From NCBI RefSeq assembly GCF_009905375.1, contig NC_133657.1, positions 3,800,239 to 3,864,238 on the forward strand: a stretch of 64,000 nucleotides of DNA. Direction: 5' to 3'. Origin of the DNA: Apium graveolens. Its lineage: Eukaryota > Streptophyta > Magnoliopsida > Apiales > Apiaceae. Within the stretch, counting starts at the first letter, position 1, and each line of letters starts with the position of its first letter. Of this stretch, positions 34,534-46,455 are shown in pieces. The position numbers were made by a program, and so were the translations under genes. The notes under the pieces were generated by a model. It saw only the letters and a program-made list of their open reading frames with translations. It ran no database searches and had not been told where the DNA came from.

Positions 34534-34544
34534 CAATGTGGGTC
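34534..34544 (-). promoter_or_regulatory. USE of U6 gene
   Basis: GACCCACATTG on the minus strand matches RTCCCACATCG at 9 of 11 positions. The 26-base gap to the TATA box is the spacing that selects Pol III in plants. Confidence 0.85.
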
Positions 34545-34561
34545 ATTATTTGAACTTCTAA

Positions 34562-35357
34562 CACAAATCAGAGTAAAGTGATGCCATAACTCCCAAGTCC
34601 AAAATTGTGCTCTAATATCAACCTTTACATTCACAACTTGTCCACCATATTTTTTAGTTTATCATAAATTTTGTTTGGTTAGTTTTTTTATATAATCTAA
34701 CCATCCTTTAGTAGCATCTAGGCCCCCATATATAAGACATATATTACTACTACATAATATAATATAACAGCGAAGCTAATGAGTGTAACAATATTGAAAT
34801 AAACTGGGAACCAAACACCTTAATTAAAATGTAAAACAAATGCAAACAAGACCTTGCTGAGTTTATCTGACAAAAAAAGTCTTTGCTGAGTTTAGGTTAT
34901 TCGTTTTTTTTAACCATCCTTATTATGTGTACAGTAATCATTTGCAATGTAAGAGTGATTTATTCTATAAACTTTTAGGAAATAGAATTCTGTTATTCTA
35001 ATCTTAGAAACACAGGACTTTATACTAAAACGAGGTTTTATAAGCTAAAGACTATATACATCACAGCAGAAATGAGTCTGCAGAAGTGAATTGTCACTTT
35101 TTATATGAGAGAATTGTCTCATAATTGATAGAAGTGAATTGTTTTTTTTTGGACTTGCACAACAGATTTTTAATAGCAACAAATTTCTTTTTTATGTGGA
35201 TTCTGCATCTTGTTGTCAATTTTGTCCCCTTCAAAATACGTCGTGATTGCTTGATAAGCGAATATGGACCTGATCTTGGAATAGTTCAAGCTCTTTGTTA
35301 CCAACAGTTTGTGTAATGCTGAACCAGGGCGACAATGGGATTTGTATACAGGTAGAT
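34562..35357. other. Sequence without a recognised gene
   Basis: One 63-codon open stretch on the plus strand (35125-35316, ending CYQQFV) has a somewhat protein-like composition but was not recognised and has no supporting signals. Confidence 0.35.
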
Positions 35358-35465
35358 GGCAATTCCTCAACTCTTCAAATTTTTAGCATAGTTCTTGTAG
35401 TCTCACTGGGCGGCAATTCCTTGAGTTTTCATATTTTTAGCATAGTTCTTGTAGTCTCACTGGGC
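35358..35465 (+). repeat. 54-bp tandem duplication
   Basis: Two copies start GGCAATTCCT at 35358 and 35412 and end TCTCACTGGGC, with a few differences. Confidence 0.9.
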
Positions 35466-35566
35466 CTCATATTGTACATCTTAAAATGATGCTCGGTAGC
35501 ATTACGCCCACCTTTGTTTGTGCAGGCATATAAAATGCAATATTGTGAGTGCCGTTGTTTATGTTA

Positions 35567-35793
35567 CTCTCTTCGTTTCACAATACGTCCTATTTGGAAG
35601 AAAGTTTTGTTTCAATTTAGTCGTCTCTATTTAAGTTTATATTTTCAACATTAACTCTATTTCACATTTCTCTAATTTATATTTTCAAGATAAATCATAT
35701 TTAAAATATTATATTCAAATTAATTATAATATGTTCACTTTTCTCAATGTGCATGGTTTTTTTGAAAGTGTTTGTATGTTGAAACTGATGGAG
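35567..35793 (+). mobile_element. Stowaway-like MITE
   Basis: A 227-bp A/T-rich element is flanked by TA on both sides (35565-35566 and 35794-35795). The ends CTCTCTTCGTTTCACAATAC and CTCCATCAGTTTCAACATAC (right end reversed) agree at about 14 of 20 positions and resemble the Stowaway CTCCCTCCGT terminus. The copy is old. Confidence 0.65.
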
Positions 35794-35795
35794 TA

Positions 35796-37099
35796 GCCTA
35801 TAAGGGTCAAAATGATCTAGTTAAGACAATAAATAGTAGTGTGAGCTGTGAGGTATCATTGAATTGGGATTTTTAGTTGAAGCAGATCTTTTTATATAAA
35901 ATGTGTATGAATTTTTAAAACCTATTTATTCTTGCACATCAAGGGCGTAGTAGAATGAATAGGTTTCCTAAGGAGGCGCTGATATGTTACTCCTACTCTT
36001 TTGTTAAGGTTCGACAATGTCTAATCTTTTGACCAAACTGTGAATACTTAAAACAATTTAAAATTAAATCTAATTCAACTTATAATTCAAAATAAATATG
36101 GGAGAAAAAGAAAAGAACTAAATAAATAAAAGTAAAAACAGTTTGTCTAGTGTGCACATTGACACATGCTAAGAAAATGTGATTGATGAGTTGTAAAAAT
36201 TTTATTGGTGGAAATTTGTGTAATTATTAATGAGGTATTCATCAATATTTTGTGAATATTTCATCAGACTATTCTTAGCATGGGCACATACTAGAATCCT
36301 TTACAAAAAAAGTAAAAAAGATGTCTAATTTTATAATTCTTTACGAAATTATTTTTAAAGTTGGTTTTATTTCTAAAATCCTTTACAAAATTATATCTAA
36401 AATCCTTTACAGAAAACTAGAATAGTCAAATTTGATAAAAACTAAAGTGATAATATCTCCTGATAAAAAAACTCACTCGCCGGGATCAATATTAAAATTT
36501 ATTAACACCTTTATTGTGATAATTTATTTTTTGCATAAATTTAGTGTACTTCGTTTTTTATACTTGCTTTGGTAGTCAGTTTTAGGTACTTGAACCTATT
36601 AATACTATAAACTTCTACTCTTTTTTTTTCTTTTTCATCGTATAGGTGCGTACTGGGTAAACTCTATGGACTCACACAATAGTCTGCAAACCATAAACTT
36701 TTACTTAATTAAAATGTATCGTAACAAATTTAATTATATTACGATTATAAATATATTCTAGTTTAAACACATATAACTATATTACTATATAAATTTTAGA
36801 AATTATTTATTTAAATTCTATTTCATTTAGTATGATTAATTCAACATTATAATCTTGATTGAAAAATACATTATAATCAATTTTTTTTATAAAAGAAAAC
36901 CTTAATTTGTATAAATGTAAAATATAATATAATACATATTAAAAGTAATCCCAACATAATTTAGTACAATTAAATTTCATTGATTTTAATAATATAATAT
37001 AGAAAGAGTAATGCTACATGCACAATATTGAAAAAAAACTTACAAAATTATGTGACGAGATATGATATTTAAATTAGGGCTATTTATGTGAATGTCAAT
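35796..37099. other. A/T-rich spacer
   Basis: Nothing coding is seen. A short phrase (AAATCCTTTACA) recurs at 36295-36410. Confidence 0.4.
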
Positions 37100-37701
37100 T
37101 AGACCTCTCAATGGAGTGAAGATCTGATCCGACCTTCAAGACCATTTTAGCGGATATGGATCGATCTATTAAAAATCTGATTCGGGATTCGATTCGATAA
37201 GAAAAATCCGATTATACATGGAGCATATATGAATTTAGACCGATCTGATCCGTTAATAACCCTTTATTTAGAATTTTTATCCTCAGTTTAGACCAATGGT
37301 TTTGTACTTCATTCGATCCGGTCTTTAGAATCCAGTCCATTTCTAAATTATACTCTAATTATTTTAACTTTTCATACCTACATACCCTTATCTCAATTCA
37401 CATAATAGTTTCATTTGGATACATCAAATTTTTTTTTGGCATTGTTAGAATCAAAACTCTACAATTCAATACTATATTTAACTTTTAGTATGTTTCCCAT
37501 TTATAATAACTTTTGTAATAAGTTACGTTAAAAAAATATACATAAATGAAGCGGATATCCGATTCGAAATTCGTGATCCGTACGGATCCAGATCTGAATC
37601 GGCCTATAAAAAATCTGAGGTTGAACTAAATCGAATCTGAAAAAATAAATAGATATGGATATAGGTCGATCCGACCCAAACTCGGTCCATTGACAAGCCT
37701 A
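37100..37701 (+). mobile_element. Second hAT-type MITE
   Basis: A 602-bp element begins TAGACCTCTCAATGGA and its right end reversed is TAGGCTTGTCAATGGA. Sub-terminal runs of GGATCNGATTCG-like words are found on both ends. Flanking eight-mers are ATGTCAAT (37092-37099) and ATTCCAAT (37702-37709), six of eight identical, consistent with an aged hAT target duplication. There is no transposase ORF. Confidence 0.75.
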
Positions 37702-40700
37702 ATTCCAATCAATACCCATTGTGATTTTGCTAAAAAAAATTGTGGATCTTACATTTTCTATATAAAAATGAAATAGATTTTATTTAACCACCTCTCTTGC
37801 TATTTTCAGTTTTCACACTTTATCTTCGAACTAAACATTTGACAATAAACTATTCGTCACCTCCTTATTCCTTTCAATCTAGCCCTATACGGCTACATTA
37901 TATTAGCATCTTTTACTGTTATATATCTACATACACACTTTTTCAAGTGCTAAGCAAACAGGGTTATTAAGAACTAAGAGTTCCCTTTCACTACTCGGTA
38001 GAAATGATAATAACTAAACTTATTACTTATATTATATCATACAGAATTACAATACAACACATAATACTACACTGTTTTAAGTGTTTTAGATCATGTACAA
38101 GTGTATATATAGGTTTTAGTCGTTAAGGATTAGTTCTTCGCATACATTACTTGCTGAGATTAATATACACACACTACACATACATACACACATATATATA
38201 TATAGAGAGAGAGAAATCATAATATTTTCAAGATAAAGTCTCAAATCAACTGGTACGTTTGAAGTCAGAGTTGTATTTTATTTACATTTCATCAAATGTA
38301 GGTGCGTTTCTCGAAATTTGTGCATGTTAAATTATTTTCATGTAAGCAGTATGAATATCGATAGTTGATACGATGGATTATCGAGGTTTTTGTACTTGTA
38401 GATATCTGATTCAATAATATTGCATGAATTTATTGAAGTTCAGTTTACGATGTTGCTATATTGATTATGATTTTTTTATTTTTGTTTAGTACTCCTGGAT
38501 CTAAACTCTGTTTATTATAATTTGTTCTTTATGATTTAGTGATATTATATTGTTGTTCAAAGTGAGAGTTGTTATTTATTTATTTTGTTTGAATTGAATG
38601 GTTTTGACTTGTTGCTTCGATATGAGTTCGAGGTTGAGCATGCTGCGATTAGTGAGATGATTTGAGAGTCATGAAGTTATATGAGGTGTTTTTAATAGCA
38701 TAACTCATAAGAATAAATCTAAAAGGGGTTAATAAAAGTTTTTAAGTATGGCCGAAGATTAGAGAAAAGTGGTGCTTGAATTGGTCTCAATCAACCACTT
38801 GGCTGACATTAAGTGTAGAGTCTCAAGTGTCTGGTTCCACTTTTGCAATAAAGCTAGTTTATCACCACGTTTGAAACGCATATTATTGCTTGAAAGTTTC
38901 ATGTCCATGATAATTTCTCCTACTTTTTTAGTGATGTTGATAAAACTGTTATTAACTATCTAGCCTATTATTGTGACAGAAATGGAAACAAATGTGACTT
39001 TGTTTGGTGCAGCTCTGATGAGCCTCAGTGAGGAGGATTTTTTCAAAATCAAGGTGACCAGTGTGGTTACTACCATGACGCTAATGCTAATGGAGAAATG
39101 AATCCAATTGTCACAATTTGAGTAAATAATCCCCAAATTATCACTTTTGGGTATTAAAGCCCAAAGTATCACTTCACCACGTTATATAATGTAGCATTTT
39201 TTTAAGACCCTAAAACGTAGTATCGTCTGCCATTTTGTGTTTTATTTTAAAAAAATAAAACCTCACTACAGGTTTTATTACAGAGACGAAGACGAGCGCA
39301 AAGTCCATTAGGATTATACACGAACATGCAGAGGAGATACAGAGCTTTAAAATCATTTATGCTTACAATAATCATGAACCTTGAGGTAAATAATTGTGCT
39401 TTTGTAATTTTTGAGTTTTTATGTTTTTTATGATTTGATTGCATAAATGGAGTTTGATTAAACTACCCATTGGATTAAATCTGTTTTCGGGTTCTATTTT
39501 TGCTTTGAATTTGAAGAACAAATTATATGTTACCTAATTGTATGGGTAGAATTGTGTATCAGAATACATATAGAGAGGTGTTTCCCATTATATCTGCAAT
39601 TTAGGTAGTAGAATTTCTAGGTTTTGAGGCCAGAAGGTAATGCAGAGATCAGTGTATATAAGCTATGCTAATATATCTGACATTTAGGTAGCATACTGTA
39701 GGGTGTATGATTGCAAATAGAAATAACCCGTGGGAGAATTATTGACATCTGGCATAATTAGGATTTGGAATTCCGTGTATGAGTACAAGGAGATCGTAGT
39801 TTATAAGCCCAAACCTACTAAACTTTGATTTCTGCTTAATGTCAATGTATCTCTCTGTATACTATACTATACTCTGGTGTAAAAATATGAAGATACATAA
39901 CTAATAAGGATAATTTACAAACAAGAATAAGAATTGAATCATATACATCTACTAAAAGCAAACTCGCCGAATGAGTCAAGGATGAAGAAATGCCATACGT
40001 TAAGAAGGAAACTATGAGTTTGACTGATTGATTTAAGAAATAAAACGTTGCTATAAGAATAACAATATAAAGATGCAGGTCATAACTGGTCATTTGTCAT
40101 GATATTAGTATTCCTTTAATATAGGTTGTTGAATCTTATTTATCATTACATGACCAAATTTATAGATCTGTAAAGTGTAACATAGTTATCATGTCTTAGA
40201 AATATATTTGAATTAAATTATTGACAAACCATTAAATCATAATAGATCCAGTATGATTATACATAATTCTTGTATTGCCTTTTACTCTTATGGTGTTTAT
40301 ATAAGGTCCTAAAACTAATGTCCTCCAACAAGACTATTATTATCTGGTTCCTTTACTTCCCATATTAAATTGTATCCTATTTGTTGATTTGAAGCAAATT
40401 CATAATGGAACCGGAAAAGTTTACATATTCATCATCTCACTACATATAGAACAATAGATAGTGAGATGCAAGGTGGATTTCCTTGCTATGGTCTATGTTG
40501 ACATATAGACACTCCATAGATATAGAACAATGAGAGAGTTATTGTAAATTTGGTTTGTAAGTACGGTCTGGGTAGATTGAGATGTTTGTAAGAAAGATTG
40601 TTTCCGATCATTGTAATCTCTACATTGTTACATTTAAATGTGTATGCCCCTTTTAAATTTTAATTTGGTATATTACCCGGAAAATCTAGGAAATTATATG

Positions 40701-40961
40701 GAGAGCAACAAGTGTTTTGTGATCTTGTAGTTTAGTCTATTTCATTGTACCCAATTTTCAGCTATTCTATTATGACATTGTACTAAAATTCTGTAAATTG
40801 ATGATCATAATTGTCCATCATTGAAAGAATTAGCTATCGTGTAAACAATGACTGTCAATCCCGTCTAATCTATTTTATGTGTCTACACTACTTTATTGCG
40901 TCTTATGCATTGGAATAATATGTTTCTGTGTTTTTTAACTTGTACATATATATGTTTCCAG
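37702..40961. other. Long A/T-rich interval without a confident gene
   Basis: About 3.2 kb. A region 38769-39120 has short protein-like stretches (one reads CDRNGNKCDFVWC across a stop) that may be a decayed exon. The strongest signal is the splice-acceptor-like TATGTTTCCAG at 40951-40961 that precedes the plant mobile domain fragment. Confidence 0.4.
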
Positions 40962-41517
40962 GATGTGCATCCGGGTCATGTTAACCCTAGCCTTCTTCAT
41001 CTTCAGGCTTCACATAGATCTTCAGATATTTGGAGGTTAGGTGGCGGTGATATGTTGAACTGTCGGCATAAAAATCCTAATAATCAAGATGATCTTCCAC
41101 CGCTGGATCTTCGTATGGTCCCTTTACTTCATGCTACTAATTTCTATAGTGTAGCTCGAGTGGCATCTTTACAGCTTGATTGGAGTCTCATATCAGCTCT
41201 TGTTGAGAGATGGCGGCCAGAGACACATACATTTCGCTTGCCTATGGGAGATGTCACTATTACTCTACAGGATGTAGGTATTTTTTAGGGCATCTTGTTG
41301 ATGGTGATGTTGTTATTTCTGATGTCACCCCTGGCCCTGGTATGAGTTGGCGTACTTATGTTGCTGAACTTTTTGGTAAAGATCCCGATCCGAAGAAAGA
41401 CATGAATGTGTCAAGAGTTCGGTTGACTTTTATTTCTTCATGTGCTCCCCCACATTTACCGCATGATGCAGCAACATATGATATTTGGTTTTCAGACACA
41501 AATCAGACAAACAATCA
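40962..41517 (+). pseudogene. Plant mobile domain (PMD) protein fragment, MAIN / PP7-long-form-like
   Basis: The fragment begins after an intron-acceptor-like TTTCCAG with DVHPGHVNPSLLHLQ and continues with DLRMVPLLHATNFY, LDWSLISALVERWRPETHTF and MGDVTITLQDVG. That is the order seen in the N-terminal half of MAIN-like and 'serine/threonine phosphatase 7 long form' PMD proteins. A one-base deletion in a T-run at about 41281-41286 creates a TAG (41286-41288). The other frame continues with GHLVDGDVVISD and WRTYVAELFG. Homology fades near 41500, where a Helitron-like 5' end (TCTATCTATATTA) begins. The missing rest of the domain and the frameshift make this a dead fragment. PMD genes are themselves often spread by transposons. 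Confidence 0.85.
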
Positions 41518-43110
41518 TCTATCTATATTATTATATTAAAAACGAAACATTGAAAGTTTGGTTGTAGGTCATCTATCTATCTATCTATCCATCTATATTA
41601 TTATATTAAAGGCGAAACATTAAAAGTTTGGTTGTCGGTCCTCTGGTCACTCAATCCAGAACTGTCAGATCAAATCATGAGCATAGTTAGGCATAGGTTC
41701 GAATCCTAACAGAAACATATAAAATTATAGATTTACAATATATAGTGAAGAAAACAACCGTGCGATCCTAACGACAACATATTAAAATTCTATATTTACA
41801 ATATATAGTGATGAAAACAACTGTGCATTGCAAGAATTATCATATAAAAGATAAAATATTAAAAGTTTTGGTACGATACTTGTTTTTTGGTAGACGGTGA
41901 TTTTACCGGATTACCCTTACTTACAAATTTCATATCAATTAAAGTATATCGATATTAATTTATTAAAATTATTACTAATATAGGACAATATTCAGTAAAT
42001 CCATGCGTACATCAGTTCGGACACTACGAACTCCTCGGGCCTTTGAACAGAACCCTTACGAGAACCTTCTCACTCTCACGTACACAATCACCTAAATGTT
42101 AATCTCCCTATTTCAGTTATAATGTAGCACATGATTAACATAAAAATTCCCTTACTCCCTCTGTCTTTTTGTGCAGCTCTTTTTGGTACATGTCTTTTTT
42201 AATGATTTTTACGTAATTACGCTTCTATCTATCTATATTATATTTATATTATATGTTACGAGACACTAAACATTAAAAATTTGGTTAATACAGTACTTTG
42301 TTTAATCATTTACCTTTACTAAATTATTCCAATTATACTTACTATTAAATTCAACTTCTTTTATAAATCTAATTATATTTTATTATAGAATATGAATACA
42401 AATTCTAATCCTATACTTATTATTATATTATAAAAAACCATACATAAAAAATTTGGTTGATACTGTTATTCGTTAGATTACATAATATAAAAGACGAAAT
42501 ATTTGCTATACCTGTTTTTTGGCATACACTGATTTTACCGAATTACCCTATATTTTGAAAATAATTATATAGCCATTATATACATAATTCTCTCTGAAAG
42601 AATTAAAACTCATCTATTCTACATATAATAGACGAATCTTTAAAAAATTTTGGTACGGTATCAATTTATTGATACACGCCTATTTTACCTTGAAAACTTC
42701 AATTTTATATACTTTTATAAAATTAACAATATTTTTCCGGTTTACCATATACAATGGAATTGTCTTGAATACACGCGAACACACTTGAATTTCGTAATGA
42801 ATTTATATTTGTATCGTTGTTTACCTTCTTCAAGGAACTAGAAATTCTCTCACGCACACCTCTGCTCTGGAGATTAAGGAAGAACACCAAGAAGAATACG
42901 ATTCTTTTAATTTTGGCAGATCATATCTCTCAGGATTTATAAAATCTATACTATATTAAATATAATTATTTATAAATAATTTAAAACTGGATCTTATTTT
43001 TAAGATTATTATTTTTATTTATTTTAGGAAAAATATATCTATCTCTCAATATTATACTACTTTATAATAGACAAACAATAAAACTTTGGTTAGTCGGTTG
43101 TTCGATCGAT
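41518..43110 (+). mobile_element. Cluster of Helitron-like 5' ends
   Basis: The pattern TCTAT...ATATTAAA-(a/g)-CGAAACATTAAAAGTTTGGTT occurs, with decay, at about 41518, 41570, 41845, 42225, 42410, 42480, 42610 and 43040. The first two are near identical and only about 50 bases apart. Each starts after A as Helitrons do. No Rep/helicase coding sequence and no clear 3' ends are seen. A tRNA-like B box (GGTTCGAATCC) lies at 41696-41706. Confidence 0.55.
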
Positions 43111-43468
43111 CAATTCTAATTCTAATTGATATTTAGGTTAACTTCTCGCCAAATTTAAATTCTAATTTATATCGTACTCTATATTATTATAATTGATATT
43201 AAAATTATTTTATTTTATAAATATAAATTCTAATTTATTCAGATCTATATTACTCTAATTGATATTGAAGTTTACTTATTCTACTAATTTAATTTTTATT
43301 TAAATAAATTTTAAAACAATCTTTATTATAACAAACAGTTTAATAATTTAATCAAACTGTAAAATAGATATTATTTGATATATTTCTCGGTGTAATGGTC
43401 TCTATACAACAAAATCTTTTACATTTTTATTCGGCTTAAAAGAAAATTATACTATTTGATTCGGGGTA
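43111..43468. other. A/T-rich left flank of element 3
   Basis: No gene. The last bases (ACTATTTGATTCGGGGTA) join across the element with the motif-bearing sequence at 56759-57440. Confidence 0.5.
43464..43468 (+). other. Target site duplication of element 3 (right copy 56759-56763)
   Basis: GGGTA directly before the 5' LTR and directly after the 3' LTR, a perfect 5-bp copy. Confidence 0.93.
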
Positions 43469-44062
43469 TGTTAGATATATTTGATAATGTCATGATTAAT
43501 ATGATTTATGTTTAGTTTTCAGATCTTACTTAAACAGGATAAATCAGTACTTACTGGAAGTCAGGACTTAAGGATATCAATACTTATATTATCAGAAGAT
43601 AATCATCAGAAGATGGATATCAGAACTTAAGTACTGAAGGACGTTCAGATAAGGACAGCAGTTGATTAAAGGAAAGAAGATCGAGACACACATAAGAAGA
43701 GATATGCATGAAGAAGGAATTTTATGAAGAATAGAATACTTGGAAGAAAAGATATCTGATTGATATATTTTAGGAAGCAGAATTATATTCCATATCAATT
43801 AGCGATTATCTTGTAACTGTGTAGTATATGAACACAGACATATGGTTTACACTATAAGTGTTATCCTATACGAGAAGATTATTCATTGTAACCCTAGCAG
43901 CTCTCGTGATATTTGTTCATCACTGAGAGGTAACAGTTCCATATTGTAACAGAGTTTATTGTTTCAATAAAGTTTGTTTTCTGTTACTTGAGATATTAAA
44001 GTTTGATTTGATTGTACTTTATACTGTATTCACCCCCTCTTCAGTGTGTGTGTGACCTAACA
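43469..44062 (+). repeat. 5' LTR of element 3
   Basis: 594 bp, TGTTAGA...CTAACA. The TATA box has decayed to TATATGAA (43825-43832), while the 3' LTR keeps TATATAAA. Confidence 0.95.
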
Positions 44063-44064
44063 AG

Positions 44065-44076
44065 TGGTATCAGAGC
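44065..44076 (+). other. Primer binding site (tRNA-iMet), element 3
   Basis: TGGTATCAGAGC two bases after the LTR, same as element 2. Confidence 0.93.
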
Positions 44077-44118
44077 CTGTCTGTTAACACACAAATAGTT
44101 TAAGATCCAAACACAATC

Positions 44119-46455
44119 ATGTCTGACACAAAAACTCCAACTAAGCCTACCAAAACTGAAGAACCTCCAAAGACACAAATTCAAAGTCGATATGAGACCA
44201 TCAGAGTTCCCATACTGAGACCATCTGAATATGCCATATGGAAGGTGAGGATGACCATGTTTCTGGAAGCTACAGATCCAGAATATCTTGATAGAATCAA
44301 GGAAGGACCTCACAAACCAACCAAGCTAGCTGTTGCAGTTGCAGGTGAAGCAGCAAAGACCGTACCAAAGGAGAAGAGTGATTATACTGCTGAAGATATC
44401 ACATCAATTGCTAAGGATGCTAAGGTACGACACTTACTGCATAGTGTTATTGATAATATAATGTCAAACAGGGTAATTAACTGCAAGACTGCAAAGGAGA
44501 TATGGGATGCTCTGGAAACAAGATGTCAGGGAACTGATACAATTAAAAAGAACAGGAAGACAATACTCACTCAAGAGTATGAACACTTTGACTCAAAGGC
44601 TAATGAGTCATTGACTGATTTATATGATAGATTTGTCAAACTCTTGAATGATTTGTCACTGGTTAATAAAGAGTATGATCTTGAAGATTCAAATCTTAAA
44701 TTCCTGTTAACTCTTCCTGAATGCTGGGATTTGAAGGCAACAACAATAAGAGACAACTACAATCTTGATGAAACAACTCTTGATGAAATTTATGGAATGC
44801 TCAAGACTCAAGAACTTGAGATGGAACAAAGAAGCAAGAGGAAAGGAGGAAAGTCAAGGACAGTTGCTCTTAAGGCTGAAGAAGAATCCCCCAAGGCAGC
44901 TACCTCAAGAAAAGACAAGGGTAAAGCTCTTTTCACAAAGTCTGATACTGAGTCATCAAGTTCTGAAAGTGATGATGACTCAGAATCTGAAAGCTTGCCT
45001 GAGACTGATGCTGATGAGGAGATGATGAAGCTGTGTGCTCTTATGGTGAAAGGGATCACAAAAATTGCATACAGGAAGTTCAGGAAGGGAAAGAAGTTTT
45101 CCAGGAAAGTCACAAATTCTGATAAGAAGAATTTCAGAAGATCTAAGGGCAGAGGAGGAAAGTCTGACAGAGCAGATTATACCAATGTCAAATGCTATAA
45201 TTATGGTGAGAAAGGCCACATATCTCCTGATTGCAAGAAAGTGAAGAGTGACAAAGGCAAGGCTCTTGTCACAAAGAAGAAAAGTTGGACAGACACCTCA
45301 GACTCTGAAAGTGAGGAGAATTATGCTTTGATGGCAAATGCTGATAAAGCAAGTGCTGAAAGCAGTTCTGAAGCTGCTGAATCAAAGGTACCTCAGACTA
45401 CTTATGCTTTTCATACTGATGATATTAATGAGTTGAGAAGATATCTTAAAACCATGTTTGTTAGTTATAGAGATCAAACTTTAACATGTGAAAGATTAAC
45501 TTCTGAAAATCTTGCTTTTAAGAAAAGAAATGATTTCTTAGAAAAAGAGTTAGTTATGTTCCATCAAACTCAGAAGGATAGAGATGATGCTTTTTATGTT
45601 AGGGATGAAGTGTCAAAAATGAATGAATCTCTAAAAACTGAGTTAGAAACGGAAAGAGAGATTATCAGGACTTGGACTAACTCTGGCAGAACAACTCAAA
45701 ATTTGCTAAGTAGTGAAAATTGGAAAGAGGGATTAGGTTATGGAGAGGATAAGAATGATAAAGGAACTGTAGAAATTAAGCCTGTTGTTAAGCAAAAACC
45801 AAAGTTAAAACCTGTTAAGTTTGTAACTGTAAAGTCTGATAATGAGAAATCAGAAGTTAAAGAGGGATTAACTTCTGACAAACTTAAACAGGAAAAGACA
45901 GCTGAAGTAAATATAGGTTTAATGACTAAGAAGCAGCTTAATCATAAGCTGAAAGATGTTAAAAATGCAAACAAGGTAAAATCACCTAGGAAAAATAGGA
46001 ATGGAAAGGAAGGTGTGAATAAAAGCAATAATTATAAGCCTGTTCCTAAAGCTCCTAGGAAAACGTGTCATAACTGTGGAAGTTCTAACCATCTGGCCTC
46101 TTTTTGCAGGAAGAATAAGAACATAAACTCCTTACCTTCAAAGTCAGGAGTTAAGAGTCAGTCTGTTAGATATAAGCCACAAAATCCTTGTTTTCATTGT
46201 GGTAGTTTATGGCATTCCATTTATACTTGTAAGGAATATCATAGTTTGTATTATGATTATTATCAAATAAAACCTTCTTTAAAGAAAGTTTCCATTGTTC
46301 CTTCTAGTGTAAATTCTGATTCAAAGTCTGATAGTGTAAGTTCTTATAAGAAAATTGTTAACACAAACTCTGATGCTAAATCCGCTGCAAATGTTAACAA
46401 AATTGATAAGGCCAAAGGATCCAAGCAAGTCTGGGTCCTTAAAACTAATCATTAG
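44119..46455 (+). CDS. gag of element 3 (778 aa, open)
   Basis: ATG 44119 opens 778 codons without a stop, collinear with element 2. The N-terminal copia gag region (residues about 30-230) includes YAIWKVRMTMFLEATDPEY and TAKEIWDALETRC. A Ser/Asp-rich acidic tract follows (about 270-310), then a Lys-rich segment and three CCHC positions near residues 359, 650 and 691. The first is damaged (CYNYGEKGH, second Cys to Tyr); the second (CHNCGSSNHLASFC) and third (CFHCGSLWHSIYTC) are intact. A long charged, helix-prone stretch lies between knuckles 1 and 2. The usual role is particle formation and RNA packaging in the cytoplasm. The open frame suggests relatively recent activity or chance survival. 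Confidence 0.93.
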   Translation: MSDTKTPTKPTKTEEPPKTQIQSRYETIRVPILRPSEYAIWKVRMTMFLEATDPEYLDRIKEGPHKPTKLAVAVAGEAAKTVPKEKSDYTAEDITSIAKDAKVRHLLHSVIDNIMSNRVINCKTAKEIWDALETRCQGTDTIKKNRKTILTQEYEHFDSKANESLTDLYDRFVKLLNDLSLVNKEYDLEDSNLKFLLTLPECWDLKATTIRDNYNLDETTLDEIYGMLKTQELEMEQRSKRKGGKSRTVALKAEEESPKAATSRKDKGKALFTKSDTESSSSESDDDSESESLPETDADEEMMKLCALMVKGITKIAYRKFRKGKKFSRKVTNSDKKNFRRSKGRGGKSDRADYTNVKCYNYGEKGHISPDCKKVKSDKGKALVTKKKSWTDTSDSESEENYALMANADKASAESSSEAAESKVPQTTYAFHTDDINELRRYLKTMFVSYRDQTLTCERLTSENLAFKKRNDFLEKELVMFHQTQKDRDDAFYVRDEVSKMNESLKTELETEREIIRTWTNSGRTTQNLLSSENWKEGLGYGEDKNDKGTVEIKPVVKQKPKLKPVKFVTVKSDNEKSEVKEGLTSDKLKQEKTAEVNIGLMTKKQLNHKLKDVKNANKVKSPRKNRNGKEGVNKSNNYKPVPKAPRKTCHNCGSSNHLASFCRKNKNINSLPSKSGVKSQSVRYKPQNPCFHCGSLWHSIYTCKEYHSLYYDYYQIKPSLKKVSIVPSSVNSDSKSDSVSSYKKIVNTNSDAKSAANVNKIDKAKGSKQVWVLKTNH

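Noticed and set aside
35125..35316. 63-codon plus-strand open stretch
   Set aside because: Short, no convincing start context and no recognised similarity.
38769..39120. Protein-like stretch with Cys pattern CDRNGNKCDFVWC
   Set aside because: Interrupted by stops in every frame; no family recognised.
41696..41706. tRNA B-box-like GGTTCGAATCC, possible SINE
   Set aside because: No A box at the right distance, no tRNA fold, no poly-A tail or TSD. It may simply be part of a Helitron-like sequence.
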